NCBI GenBank assembly: GCA_016803235.1
Contig: JADCLI010000002.1
Span: 62,001-126,000, forward strand
Source: Pimelobacter simplex
Lineage (GTDB): Bacteria; Actinomycetota; Actinomycetes; Propionibacteriales; Nocardioidaceae
Direction: 5' to 3'
DNA: 64,000 nt
Shown one piece after another: positions 55,991 to 64,000 of this stretch. The position numbers and the translations under genes were made by a program. The notes below the pieces were generated by a model. The model was not told the DNA's origin. It did no database searches and was given only the letters and a program-made list of their open reading frames with translations. The number at the start of each line of letters is the position of its first letter. Positions within the stretch are counted from its first letter, which is position 1.

Positions 55991-56527
55991 TGCGTCCTCG
56001 GGCTCCGCCGCGCCTGCCCACGGGGCCGAGCCCAGGAACGCGCAGAGCCCGATGACCAGCAGCACCCCGGCGAGGCCGAGGGTGCCGACGCCGTACAGCC
56101 AGTGCCAGCCGGCACCGTTGTAGAGCACGTTCGCGACCAGCGAGACCACGATCGCCACCTCCGCGACGAACCACAGCCAGCCGCTGCGGGAGCCGGCGCC
56201 GCGGGCGCGGGTGCCGAGCGCGTGGCACAGCGCCGCCTGGAAGCCGAGCGCCGGGAGCGAGGAGGCCCACACGACCGCGGGGTCGGCATCGTCCAGCCAG
56301 GCGCGGGCCTCGGGCGGGCTGAGCACCGCGGCGACGACCAGCGCGAGGACCGCGAGGTAGCCGAGCGTCAGCCGCAGGGGTACGTCGGGCGCGGCACGGA
56401 CCAGCCGGACGTACCCGACGAGCACCAGCAGGCAGCCGAGGGGCTCCGAGACGTCGTACCTGTCGGCGGGCGCCGCGGTGAACACGACGACGGCGAGGCC
56501 GATCGCGACCCAGTAGAGCGGCTTCAC
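55982..56527 (-). CDS. Integral membrane protein, unknown function
   Basis: 181 residues from GTG at 56527 (VKPLYWVAIGLAVVVFTA). Five to six spans are predicted by eye (1-20, 28-46, 53-70, 87-105, 115-135, 143-162). No motif recognised. The GTG overlaps the MATE stop by 4 bp, so it is co-translated with the exporter gene and may assist it. Its last codons form part of a terminator palindrome. Confidence 0.75.
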   Translation of the reverse strand: MKPLYWVAIGLAVVVFTAAPADRYDVSEPLGCLLVLVGYVRLVRAAPDVPLRLTLGYLAVLALVVAAVLSPPEARAWLDDADPAVVWASSLPALGFQAALCHALGTRARGAGSRSGWLWFVAEVAIVVSLVANVLYNGAGWHWLYGVGTLGLAGVLLVIGLCAFLGSAPWAGAAEPEDART

Positions 56528-57867
56528 GCGCCGGCCACCAGCCAGGCGTCCCCGCGGGAGCGGCGCACCAAGGTGACCAGCCGTCCGCCCATGAAGACGA
56601 CGCAGAAGACCCCCCACAGCCAGGGCAGCCCGGCACCCAGCGCACTCGTCAGCAGCACGAGCGGAGCGTAGCCCGCCAGCACCACCACGCCGGCCCGGGC
56701 GAGGTAGCGGCCGTCGCCCGCGCCGATCAGGACCCCGTCGAGGACGAACACCACGCCGGCGACCGGCTGGGCGAGGGCGGCGACGAGCAACACCGGGACG
56801 AGCGCGTCGCGGACGCCCTCGTCGGGTGTGAACAGCGCGCCGAGCCAGGGACTGGTCGCGGCGAGCAATAGGCCGGTGACGACACCGCTGACGATCCCCC
56901 AGCCGACCATCCGCCCGGTCACCGCCCGGGTGCCGGCGACGTCGCCGGCGCCGAGGAAGCGCCCGGTGATCGCCTGCGCGGCGATCGCGATCGCGTCGAG
57001 CACGTAGGCCAGGAAGCCCCACAGCGTCATCGCCAGCTGGTGGGTGGCGACGGGGACGGCCGTGCTGCCGGAGCCGGCGGAGGCGGTCAGCACGACCGCG
57101 TAGGTCGTCACCAGGAGCGAGGCGCGCAGGGTGAGGGTCCGCACGATGAGGGGTACGCCGGCCCGGGCCGCCGCCCGCACGCCGGGCAGGTCGGGCCGCA
57201 GCTGGGCGCCCTCGCGTCGCGCCGCGCGGACCACGACCAGCACCAGCGCGAGCGCCATCCCGGCCTGGGCGAGCACCGACCCCAGCGCCGAACCGGCGAT
57301 GCCGAGGTGCGGCACCGGCCCGGCGCCGTACACCAGGGCGATGTTGAGCACGAGGTTGGCGACGTTGCCGAGCACGGCGACGACGAGGGGCGTGCGGGTG
57401 TCCTGCAGGCCGCGCAGCACGCCGGTGCCGGCCAGGATCAGCAGCAACGGGGTCAGGCCGAGCGCCGCGACCCGGAGGTAGGTCGTGGCGGGCTCGACCA
57501 CGTCGGGAGAGGCGCCGAACACGGCGACCAGCGGGTCCGCCGCGAGCGCGGTGACCAGCGTCGCCGGGAGGCCGATGAGGACGGCCAGCCAGAGCCCGTC
57601 GAGGCCCTGCGCGAGGGCCGCGTCACGGTGACCGGCACCGATCTGGCGGGCCACGCCGGCGGTGGTGCCGTAGGCGAGGAAGATGCACAGGCCGACCACC
57701 GTCGTGACGACGGTGCCGGCGATGCCGAGGCCGGCCAGCTCCGGGGTGCCGAGGTGGCCCACGACGGCGGCGTCCCCGAGCAGGAAGAGCGGCTCGGCCA
57801 CGAGCGCGAGGAAGGCCGGGAACGCGAGCCGGGCGATCTCGCGGTCGAGGGCGCGGGTGCTGCTCAC
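56524..57867 (-). CDS. MATE-family multidrug/Na+-coupled exporter
   Basis: 447 residues from GTG at 57867 (VSSTRALDREIARLAFPAFL). Two pseudo-symmetric bundles of six spans. Family segments include FLLGDAAVVGHLGTPELAGLG, GLQDTRTPLVVAVLGNVANLVLN and ATHQLAMTLWGFLAYVLDAIAIAAQ. It probably exports cationic compounds by H+ or Na+ antiport. A MATE gene between rplI and dnaB is conserved in streptomycetes (SCO3910 position), so this is a core location. Confidence 0.94.
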   Translation of the reverse strand: MSSTRALDREIARLAFPAFLALVAEPLFLLGDAAVVGHLGTPELAGLGIAGTVVTTVVGLCIFLAYGTTAGVARQIGAGHRDAALAQGLDGLWLAVLIGLPATLVTALAADPLVAVFGASPDVVEPATTYLRVAALGLTPLLLILAGTGVLRGLQDTRTPLVVAVLGNVANLVLNIALVYGAGPVPHLGIAGSALGSVLAQAGMALALVLVVVRAARREGAQLRPDLPGVRAAARAGVPLIVRTLTLRASLLVTTYAVVLTASAGSGSTAVPVATHQLAMTLWGFLAYVLDAIAIAAQAITGRFLGAGDVAGTRAVTGRMVGWGIVSGVVTGLLLAATSPWLGALFTPDEGVRDALVPVLLVAALAQPVAGVVFVLDGVLIGAGDGRYLARAGVVVLAGYAPLVLLTSALGAGLPWLWGVFCVVFMGGRLVTLVRRSRGDAWLVAGA

Positions 57868-58337
57868 CGCGCGGTCCCCCAGGCTGCTCGGCGGGCCGGT
57901 GGATAAGTGGGGTCCTGCTGTGGAAAGAGGGGGCGGCGGTGTGGTAGCGGGGGCGCCCCGACGGGGGACCCGGCTCGACCAGCTGGTGGCCGGAAGGTGA
58001 ACGGGATCACACCGCTGTTTTTTGTCCTCCACAGGGCGTGGACGGTGTTTGCGCAGGTCAGAGTGACAATGGGTGCCGCAGACCGCACCTTCTCCACAGC
58101 TTCCTCCCCACCCCGTGCACACCATGTCCGCGTGTCGTCCACGCCCGGACCCGAGTTATCCCCAACCCTTGTGGACAGGCCCCTTTCGGCGCCCCCGGCC
58201 GGCGCCGTAGGTTGCCGCTTCGGTGGCCGGCCCCGGCCACCGACCGACGATTGTGTCGGACCCGTCCGACACGCTGCGCACCGGACGACCCAGCAGTGCC
58301 GACCGGGGCCATCACACCAGGAAGGGGGCCCACGACC
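57868..58337. other. dnaB leader/intergenic region with DnaA-box-like sites
   Basis: 470 bp without a gene. It holds GGTGGATAA (57899-57907, one mismatch from a DnaA box) and a facing pair, TTATCCCCA at 58156-58164 and TGTGGACAG at 58170-58178, each one mismatch from consensus. TGTTTGCGCAGGTCAG at 58046-58061 is identical to the dnaA-rpmH gap. A CGGTGGCC/GGCCACCG hairpin is at 58221-58242. AGGAAGGGG lies before the dnaB GTG. Both MATE and dnaB promoters must lie here. Confidence 0.6.
58046..58061. repeat. 16-nt sequence shared with the dnaA-rpmH gap
   Basis: TGTTTGCGCAGGTCAG, identical to 17198-17213. It is followed by AGTGACAAT, a possible -10 context, about 275 bp before dnaB. Confidence 0.6.
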
Positions 58338-59747
58338 GTGAGCCTCACGGACGACCCGCCGACCTGGACCGCCGAGCCGCCCGACCAGTGGGGCGACGGG
58401 CCGGCGCCGTACCAGCCGGGCGAGGCACCGACCGGCGGCCGCACCCCGCCCCAGGACCTGGCCGCCGAGCAGTCCGTGCTCGGCGCGATGCTGATCTCCA
58501 AGGACGCGATCGCCGACGTCGTGGAGGTCATCCGCGGCAACGACTACTACCGCCCGGCCCACGAGGAGATCCACGAGGCGATCCTCGATCTCTACAGCCG
58601 CGGCGAGCCGGCCGACATGGTGACCGTCGCCGGCGAGCTGCAGCGACGCGGCCAGCTGCAGAAGATCGGCGGCGCGCCGTACCTCCACACCCTCGCGGCC
58701 AACGTGCCGATCGCCGCCAACGCCGGCTTCTACGCCGAGATCGTCTACGAGAAGGCGATCCTGCGCCGGCTGGTCAACGCCGGCACCAAGATCGTCCAGA
58801 TCAGCTACGCCGGCGAGGGCGAGGTCGAGGGCATCGTCAACGAGGCCCAGTCCGAGATCTACAAGGTCACCGACCGCAACAAGTCGGAGGACTACGTCCC
58901 GCTCTCCGACATCATGGACCAGGTCCTCGACGAGATCGAGGCGATCGAGAACCGCGAGACCGGCATCTACGGCGTCCCGACCGGGTTCGCCGACTTCGAC
59001 GAGCTCACCAACGGCTTCCACTCCGGCCAGATGATCGTCGTCGCCGCCCGACCCGCCATGGGCAAGTCGACCCTGGCGCTCGACTTCTGTCGCGCGGCCG
59101 CGATCCACAACAACCTCACCGCCTGCTTCTTCAGCCTGGAGATGACGCGCGCCGAGATCGTGATGCGCCTGCTCTCGGCCGAGGCTCGCATCCCGCTCAA
59201 CCACATCCGCAACGGCAAGATGGGCACCGAGGAGTGGGACCGCCTGGCCCGCCACGTCGCCAAGGTGTCCGCGGCGCCGATGTTCATCGACGACTCGCCC
59301 AACATGACGATGACCGAGATCCGGGCCAAGGCGCGCCGTCTCAAGCAGAAGCACGACCTCAAGCTGATGGTCATCGACTACCTCCAGCTGATGAGCTCGG
59401 GCAAGAAGGTCGAGTCCCGCCAGCTCGAGGTCTCGGAGTTCTCCCGGCAGATCAAGCTGCTCGCCAAGGAGCTCGAGATCCCGGTCATCGCGCTCTCCCA
59501 GCTCAACCGTGGCCCCGAGCAGCGCGCCGACAAGCGCCCCGCCGTCAGCGACCTGCGCGAGTCCGGCTCGATCGAGCAGGACGCCGACATGGTCGTCCTG
59601 CTCCACCGCGACGACGTCTACGAGAAGGAGTCGACCCGCCCCGGCGAGGCCGACCTGATCGTCGCCAAGCACCGCAACGGCGCGACCCGCGACATCGTCG
59701 TGGCCTTCCAGGGTCACTACAGCCGGTTCGTCGACATGGCGCACTGA
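58338..59747 (+). CDS. dnaB: Replicative DNA helicase DnaB
   Basis: 469 residues from GTG at 58338 (VSLTDDPPTWTAEPPD). The N-terminal primase-interaction domain is at about 40-150 (PPQDLAAEQSVLGAMLISKDAI). The RecA-like motor has Walker A ARPAMGKSTLALDF, CFFSLEM, LMVIDYLQLM and SQLNRGPEQR, ending with KHRNGATRD and FQGHYSRF. No intein is inserted, unlike several mycobacterial dnaB genes. It unwinds the fork as a hexamer. It lies about 41 kb from dnaA, as in related genomes. Confidence 0.98.
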   Translation: MSLTDDPPTWTAEPPDQWGDGPAPYQPGEAPTGGRTPPQDLAAEQSVLGAMLISKDAIADVVEVIRGNDYYRPAHEEIHEAILDLYSRGEPADMVTVAGELQRRGQLQKIGGAPYLHTLAANVPIAANAGFYAEIVYEKAILRRLVNAGTKIVQISYAGEGEVEGIVNEAQSEIYKVTDRNKSEDYVPLSDIMDQVLDEIEAIENRETGIYGVPTGFADFDELTNGFHSGQMIVVAARPAMGKSTLALDFCRAAAIHNNLTACFFSLEMTRAEIVMRLLSAEARIPLNHIRNGKMGTEEWDRLARHVAKVSAAPMFIDDSPNMTMTEIRAKARRLKQKHDLKLMVIDYLQLMSSGKKVESRQLEVSEFSRQIKLLAKELEIPVIALSQLNRGPEQRADKRPAVSDLRESGSIEQDADMVVLLHRDDVYEKESTRPGEADLIVAKHRNGATRDIVVAFQGHYSRFVDMAH

Positions 59748-59780
59748 CCCGCTCTGCAGCTGACCGGCGCCCGAGGGGAC

Positions 59781-60443
59781 CTAGCCCCCGTCGGTGACCC
59801 GGCCCGTCTCGTAGGCCCACATGGCGACCTCGACCCGGTTCCGGGCGTCGAGCTTGGTCATCAGGCTCGCGATGTGGGTCTTCACCGTGCTCATCGAGAT
59901 GTGCAGCTCGTCGGCGATCTCGGCGTTGGTGCGGCCGCGGGCGATGGTGAGCAGCACCTCCTCCTCGCGCTCGGTCAGCGCGTCGATCGGCTGGGTGGGG
60001 GAGGCGGGACGGCGGGTGTCGGCGAAGGTGGACAGCAGCCGGCGGGTGATGCTGGGGGAGATGAGGGAGTCGCCGCGGGCGGCAGCCCGGATCGCCTCGC
60101 CGAGCAGCGCGGGACCGGCGTCCTTCAACAGGAAGCCGGTGGCGCCGGCGCGCAGCGCGCCGTGGACGTACTCGTCGAGGTCGAAGGTGGTGATCACGAC
60201 GACCGCGACGGGATCGGGCACGTCGGGGCCCGCGAGCAGGCGGGTCGCCTCGACACCGTCGAGGACCGGCATCCGGATGTCCATCAGGCACACGTCGGGG
60301 CGCAGCTCCCGGGCCAGTCGAACGGCCTCCTCGCCGTCCCGGGCCTCGCCGACGACCTCGATCCCCTCGAGGGTGCCGAGGATCAGCCGCAGCCCGGTGC
60401 GCACGAGGTCCTGGTCGTCGGCGACCAGCACGCGGATCGTCAA
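59781..60443 (-). CDS. NarL/LuxR-family response regulator
   Basis: 220 residues from TTG at 60443, with AGGAGG about 5 nt upstream and TTGA overlap with the kinase stop. Receiver domain: acidic pair D9/D10, phospho-acceptor D55 in LMDIRMP, and the switch Lys in FLLKDAG. The LuxR HTH is at the C-terminus (LTEREEEVLLTIARGRTNAE, then IADELHISMSTVKTHIASLM). Partner of the adjacent kinase. Target genes unknown; the divergent MMPL gene is the obvious candidate. Confidence 0.95.
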   Translation of the reverse strand: MTIRVLVADDQDLVRTGLRLILGTLEGIEVVGEARDGEEAVRLARELRPDVCLMDIRMPVLDGVEATRLLAGPDVPDPVAVVVITTFDLDEYVHGALRAGATGFLLKDAGPALLGEAIRAAARGDSLISPSITRRLLSTFADTRRPASPTQPIDALTEREEEVLLTIARGRTNAEIADELHISMSTVKTHIASLMTKLDARNRVEVAMWAYETGRVTDGG

Positions 60444-61603
60444 CGCGCCTCCTCGCGCGGAAGGGTGGCGTCGACGGCCCAGCCACGCTCGGGGCCGGGC
60501 CCGGCCACGCAGGTGCCGCCGAGCAGCGTGGCCCGTTCGACCATGCCGGTCACCCCGAACCCGGCGCCGTACGCCGAGCGACCCACCGGATCGCCGTCGT
60601 CGCGGACCGACAGGCGTACCGCGGTCGGGATCCCCTCGACCCGGACGCCGACCAGAGAGGCGTTGCGGGAGTGCCGCAGCGCGTTGGTGACCGCCTCCCG
60701 GGCGATCCGGAACACGGCTGCGTCGACGGCCGGGGACAGCCCGTCGAGGTCTCCGGAGAGCGACACCTCGACCCGCGGGCCGGCGGGCGTCGCACCCGCC
60801 AGCCGGGGTACGTCGGCGACCCCCGCCTGCGGCTCGTAGTCGGTGGACCGCGGGCCGCCGTCGCTCCCCTGGCCCCGCAGCATCCGCACCATCGCACGCA
60901 TCTCCGCCAGGGTGCGAGACGCCTCGGCCTCGATCACCTCGAGCGCCTCCACGGTCGAGGAAGGACTGGTCGCGGCCAGCGCGCGCCCGGCCTGGGCGTG
61001 GATCGCGATCGCCGAGACGTGGTGCGCGACGGTGTCGTGCAGCTCCCGGGCGATCTCCACCCGCTCCTCCGCCTTCGCCTGCAGCCGCCGCCGCTCCCGG
61101 GCACCGCGCTGGGTGCGCACGGCGTACCCGAGCACCATCGAGCTCGCGAAGACCGCCAGTCCGCCGAAGGCGACGCCGGCGCCCGTCCACTCGAAGGCCA
61201 GGCTCAGGGCCGCGGCGCCCAGCATGATCGCGAGCCCGACCATCACCTCGCGCCCCGAGCCCCACCGGAACAGGGCGTACGGCAGCAGCAGGACCGCGAC
61301 CAGCGCGACGTTGTCGAACGCCGGCTCGCCCGTCACCAGCAGGACGGCGTCCACCACGATCGAGGCGCCGAAGGAGGCGGCGACCACCGCCAGCGGATGG
61401 GTACGCCGCCACAGCAGCAACGGCGCCTGGACCAGCACGTAGGCCGTCGACAGGACGCGCAGGTCGAGGTCGGGCCGCAGCAGGCCCTCGAGCAGCGCGC
61501 CCACCACCACGGCCGCGAGCAGCACCCAGTCGCGCGCCACCCGCCGCGGCGGGGGCGGCGTCGCCCGGGGCTCCTCCCACAGGGAGCGCAGCACGTTGCT
61601 CAC
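60440..61603 (-). CDS. NarL-type sensor histidine kinase
   Basis: 387 residues from GTG at 61603. Five to six N-terminal spans (about 25-165) without a large sensor loop. The HisKA_3 phospho-acceptor is in ELHDTVAHHVSAIAIH. The HATPase_c domain has REAVTNALRHS (N box) and a glycine-rich stretch GAGFGVTGMVERATLLGG. Intramembrane-sensing kinases of this type often respond to envelope stress or antibiotics; the signal here is unknown. It is divergent from the MMPL gene across 131 bp. Confidence 0.94.
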   Translation of the reverse strand: MSNVLRSLWEEPRATPPPPRRVARDWVLLAAVVVGALLEGLLRPDLDLRVLSTAYVLVQAPLLLWRRTHPLAVVAASFGASIVVDAVLLVTGEPAFDNVALVAVLLLPYALFRWGSGREVMVGLAIMLGAAALSLAFEWTGAGVAFGGLAVFASSMVLGYAVRTQRGARERRRLQAKAEERVEIARELHDTVAHHVSAIAIHAQAGRALAATSPSSTVEALEVIEAEASRTLAEMRAMVRMLRGQGSDGGPRSTDYEPQAGVADVPRLAGATPAGPRVEVSLSGDLDGLSPAVDAAVFRIAREAVTNALRHSRNASLVGVRVEGIPTAVRLSVRDDGDPVGRSAYGAGFGVTGMVERATLLGGTCVAGPGPERGWAVDATLPREEAR

Positions 61604-61734
61604 CTGGTCAGCCTAGGGATTCCCGTGCCCCGGCATACCGGCCGAAAGGCTGATCCGGGCTCGGCGTTCCGGCCGAGGCCACCGCGGCCTGATGCCCGAT
61701 GTGGCGACCCCGCCCCGGCCGCGACGGTGGACGC

Positions 61735-63897
61735 ATGTCTACCGCACTCGCCCGGCTCGGCCGCTTCGCCGCCCGCCGCCCCTGGACCGTCATCGGCGCC
61801 TGGGTCGCCATCGCCGTCCTGGTCCTCGCCTCCTCGGCCGCCTTCGGCCAGGAGCTCGAGGACCGGTTCGAGGCACCCGACGTCGACTCGTACGCCGCCA
61901 CCCGGCTCATGGAGCGCGCCGGCGCGGCCGAGATCGGGCTCGGTGCCGACGTGGTGGTGACCCCCGCCGCCGACGCCGCCGGGCCACTCGACTCGCCGGC
62001 CCTGCAGCGGGACCTGGCCCGCGTGGAGGACACCCTGGCCGCGCTGCCGCACGTGCTCGGCACCGGCGTCAGCACCGAGGACGAGGTCGCGCTCGTGCGC
62101 GTGCAGTATCCCGAGCAGCAGCATCTCGGCCCCGAGGACCTGGCCGCGCTGAAGTCCGCGCTCGACGACCTGCGCGACACCACCCAGCTGCGGATCGAGG
62201 CCGGCGGCGACCTGTTCTTCGCCTTCGAGCAGGGCCCGATGGGTGGCGGCGAGCTGGTCGGGCTGGCCGTCGCGATCGTCGTCCTGCTCGTGGCGTTCGG
62301 GTCGCTGGTCGCGACCGGCCTGCCGGTCGGGACCGCGCTGCTGGGCCTGGCCATCGGCACGGGCGCCATGTCCCTCGTGGCGCACGTCGTCGACATCCCG
62401 GCGTGGGCGACGATGATCGGGTCGATGGTCGGCCTCGGTGTCGGCATCGACTACGCACTCTTCGTGCTCACGCGTCACCGCGAGCTCCTCGCCGACGGCC
62501 ACACCGTCGAGGACGCGGTCGCAGGGGCGTTGGCCACCGCCGGCCGCGCCGTCGTGTTCGCCGGCGGGACCGTGGTCGTCGCCATCCTCGGCCTGGCCGT
62601 GGCCCGGATCCCGTTCATCACCGCGGGCGGGATCGGGATCTCGCTCATCGTGCTGGTGATGGTGCTCGCCTCGATCACCCTGCTGCCCGCGCTCCTCGGC
62701 CTGGCCGGGACCCGGGTCGACGGCCGGTGGCGGCGGCGGGTCGCGACCGCACCGTCGCGCTGGCTCGGGTGGGCGGCTCACGTCGGGCGGCACGCGCCGG
62801 CGTACGCCGTCGGCGCGACCGTGGCGCTGGTGGCGCTCGCCGCGCCGGTGACCGCCCTGGACCTCGGGTTCCCGGACGAGGGCACCCAGCCGCAGTCGCG
62901 GACCGAGCGCCGCGCCTACGACCTGGTCGCCGACGGGTTCGGCCCGGGCGCGAACGGCCCGCTGGTGATCGCCGTCGACCTCGCCGAGGACCCCGAGGTG
63001 CTCGAGCCGCTGACCAGCGCGATCGCCGCCGACCCGGGCATCGCGGAGGTGGCCCCCGCGCAGGTCGCCGAGGCCGCCGGTGTCGCGATCCTGGTCGCCG
63101 AGCCGACGACGACCCCGCAGGCGGAGGCCACGCGCGTGACCATCGACCGGCTCCGCTCCGACGTGCTCCCCGGTGTCCTCGACGGCACCACGGCGCGTGC
63201 CCACGTCGGCGGTCAGGTCGCGGTCATGGCGGACCTCGGTCACCGGGTGCAGGACCGGCTGCCCTGGTTCATCGCGGCCGTCGTGCTGCTCTCGTTCGTG
63301 CTGCTGCTGGTGGTCTTCCGCTCGCTGCTGGTGCCGCTCAAGGCGGCGGTGATGAACCTGCTCAGCGTCGGCGCGGCGTACGGCGTGCTGGTGATGGTGT
63401 TCCAGTGGGGCTGGGGCGGCGGGCTGATCGGCCTGGAGTCGACGGTGCCGATCCTGTCCTTCATCCCGCTGTTCATGTTCGCGATCCTGTTCGGGCTCTC
63501 GATGGACTACGAGGTGTTCCTGCTCTCACGGATCCGTGAGGAGTACGACCGCACCGGCGACAACGACCTCGCGGTCGCGCGTGGCCTGGCCGGGACCGCG
63601 CGGACCATCACCTCGGCGGCGCTGATCATGGTGGCGGTCTTCGGCGGCTTCGTGCTCACCAGCGAGCCCCTCGCCAAGATGCTGGGCCTGGGCCTGGCCA
63701 CCGCGATCGCGCTCGACGCGACCGTCGTCCGATTGGTGCTGGTGCCGGCGACCATGAAGCTGCTGGGTCACGCGAACTGGTGGTTGCCCGGCTGGCTGGA
63801 CCGGCTCCTTCCCGGCGGGGCCGGCCGGCCCGGCGACGAGCCGGTGCCCGTCGCCGGTGCCGTCACCGGCACCGGCACCGTCTCCGACCGGGCGTGA
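61735..63897 (+). CDS. MMPL-family (RND-like) transporter
   Basis: 720 residues from ATG at 61735 (MSTALARLGRFAARRPW); a start at 61699 is possible but less conserved. Twelve spans arranged as 1+5 twice, with two extracytoplasmic domains (about 45-170 and 380-520). MMPL signatures are GVGIDYALFVLTRHRE and the second-half FGLSMDYEVFLLSRIREEY, the Asp/Tyr proton-relay pairs. It exports lipids or drugs. Being divergent from a two-component system with a small gap suggests regulation by that system. Confidence 0.94.
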   Translation: MSTALARLGRFAARRPWTVIGAWVAIAVLVLASSAAFGQELEDRFEAPDVDSYAATRLMERAGAAEIGLGADVVVTPAADAAGPLDSPALQRDLARVEDTLAALPHVLGTGVSTEDEVALVRVQYPEQQHLGPEDLAALKSALDDLRDTTQLRIEAGGDLFFAFEQGPMGGGELVGLAVAIVVLLVAFGSLVATGLPVGTALLGLAIGTGAMSLVAHVVDIPAWATMIGSMVGLGVGIDYALFVLTRHRELLADGHTVEDAVAGALATAGRAVVFAGGTVVVAILGLAVARIPFITAGGIGISLIVLVMVLASITLLPALLGLAGTRVDGRWRRRVATAPSRWLGWAAHVGRHAPAYAVGATVALVALAAPVTALDLGFPDEGTQPQSRTERRAYDLVADGFGPGANGPLVIAVDLAEDPEVLEPLTSAIAADPGIAEVAPAQVAEAAGVAILVAEPTTTPQAEATRVTIDRLRSDVLPGVLDGTTARAHVGGQVAVMADLGHRVQDRLPWFIAAVVLLSFVLLLVVFRSLLVPLKAAVMNLLSVGAAYGVLVMVFQWGWGGGLIGLESTVPILSFIPLFMFAILFGLSMDYEVFLLSRIREEYDRTGDNDLAVARGLAGTARTITSAALIMVAVFGGFVLTSEPLAKMLGLGLATAIALDATVVRLVLVPATMKLLGHANWWLPGWLDRLLPGGAGRPGDEPVPVAGAVTGTGTVSDRA

Positions 63898-63906
63898 TCG
63901 CCGGGG

Positions 63907-64000
63907 TCAGCGCGACGGCTCCAGGTCGCAGTCGATCTTGGGGTTCACGCCGAAGTAGTTCAGCGGTCCCGCCACGATCGTCAGCGCGGTGTCCCCGAAC
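63907..64000 (-). CDS. C-terminal end of an unidentified gene (runs off the right edge)
   Basis: The last 31 codons of a minus-strand frame, ending in TGA at 63907-63909: TALTIVAGPLNYFGVNPKID, then CDLEPSR. The lone Cys near the end may form a disulfide in an exported protein, but this is too little for a family call. It is convergent with the MMPL gene, 9 bp apart. Confidence 0.5.
   Translation of the reverse strand, partial: FGDTALTIVAGPLNYFGVNPKIDCDLEPSR

Overview
The window is about 64 kb of high-GC (roughly 70% by eye) DNA holding the replication-origin region of an actinobacterial chromosome. Gene content and order match the order known from mycobacteria and streptomycetes: gyrA-gyrB-DUF721-recF-gnd-dnaN-dnaA-rpmH-rnpA-yidD-yidC-khpB-rsmG-parA-parB, then trxA-trxB-sigma/anti-sigma-pseudokinase-murJ-DUF6049-pcnA, then ino1-padR-PBP-GT87-femX-rpsF-ssb-rpsR-rplI-MATE-dnaB. 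Frequent GTG starts, 4-bp stop/start overlaps, GTTTCACGTGAAAC parS sites and dispersed palindromes that begin GTCTCGA fit a Nocardioides-like member of the Nocardioidaceae. The genus is an inference.

Layout. 1-3.9 kb: an accessory segment of lower GC with two divergent DEAH helicases (one cut by the window edge) and a small unknown protein. It abuts the 3' end of tRNA-Ala(TGC). 3.9-5.1 kb: tRNA-Ala, a 41-residue DLW-39-type peptide, tRNA-Ile(GAT) and a DUF3566 membrane protein, separated by palindromic repeats. 5.1-17 kb: the gyrase, recombination and initiation genes, all leftward except two small rightward membrane-protein genes. The dnaN-dnaA gap is the likely oriC. 17.6-23.1 kb: the rightward ribosomal, protein-insertion and chromosome-segregation genes, with exact parS sites at the rsmG start and inside parA.

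23.3-36 kb: an acyltransferase, an aminotransferase, a GNAT, the thioredoxin pair, a sigma/anti-sigma pair, and a MurJ module whose pseudokinase is a separate gene. 36-43.4 kb: pcnA, SDR, SRPBCC, an EEP nuclease/phosphatase, ino1 and padR (with a palindromic operator), and a SigE-type sigma factor with a membrane partner. 43.4-51 kb: cell-wall genes (class A PBP, GT87, an alanine racemase-like protein, FemX), two small putative regulators and endonuclease IV. 51-60 kb: a two-FHA trypsin-like protease fusion, rpsF-ssb-rpsR-rplI, a lipoprotein, a MATE exporter, and dnaB behind a 470-bp leader rich in DnaA-box-like sequence. 60-64 kb: a NarL-type two-component system, an MMPL transporter and the end of an unidentified gene.

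Together the genes cover initiation (DnaA, DnaN, DnaB), topology (gyrase), segregation (ParAB/parS), recombination, translation/RNA maturation and envelope synthesis. The most interesting non-coding signals are a parS-like site at the tip of a terminator between parB and its convergent neighbour, a 16-nt sequence shared by the dnaA-rpmH gap and the dnaB leader, a 12-nt sequence shared by dnaA coding DNA and the parB downstream region, and the palindrome family, one copy of which supplies the first codons of a gene. I saw no complete insertion sequence, prophage or CRISPR array.
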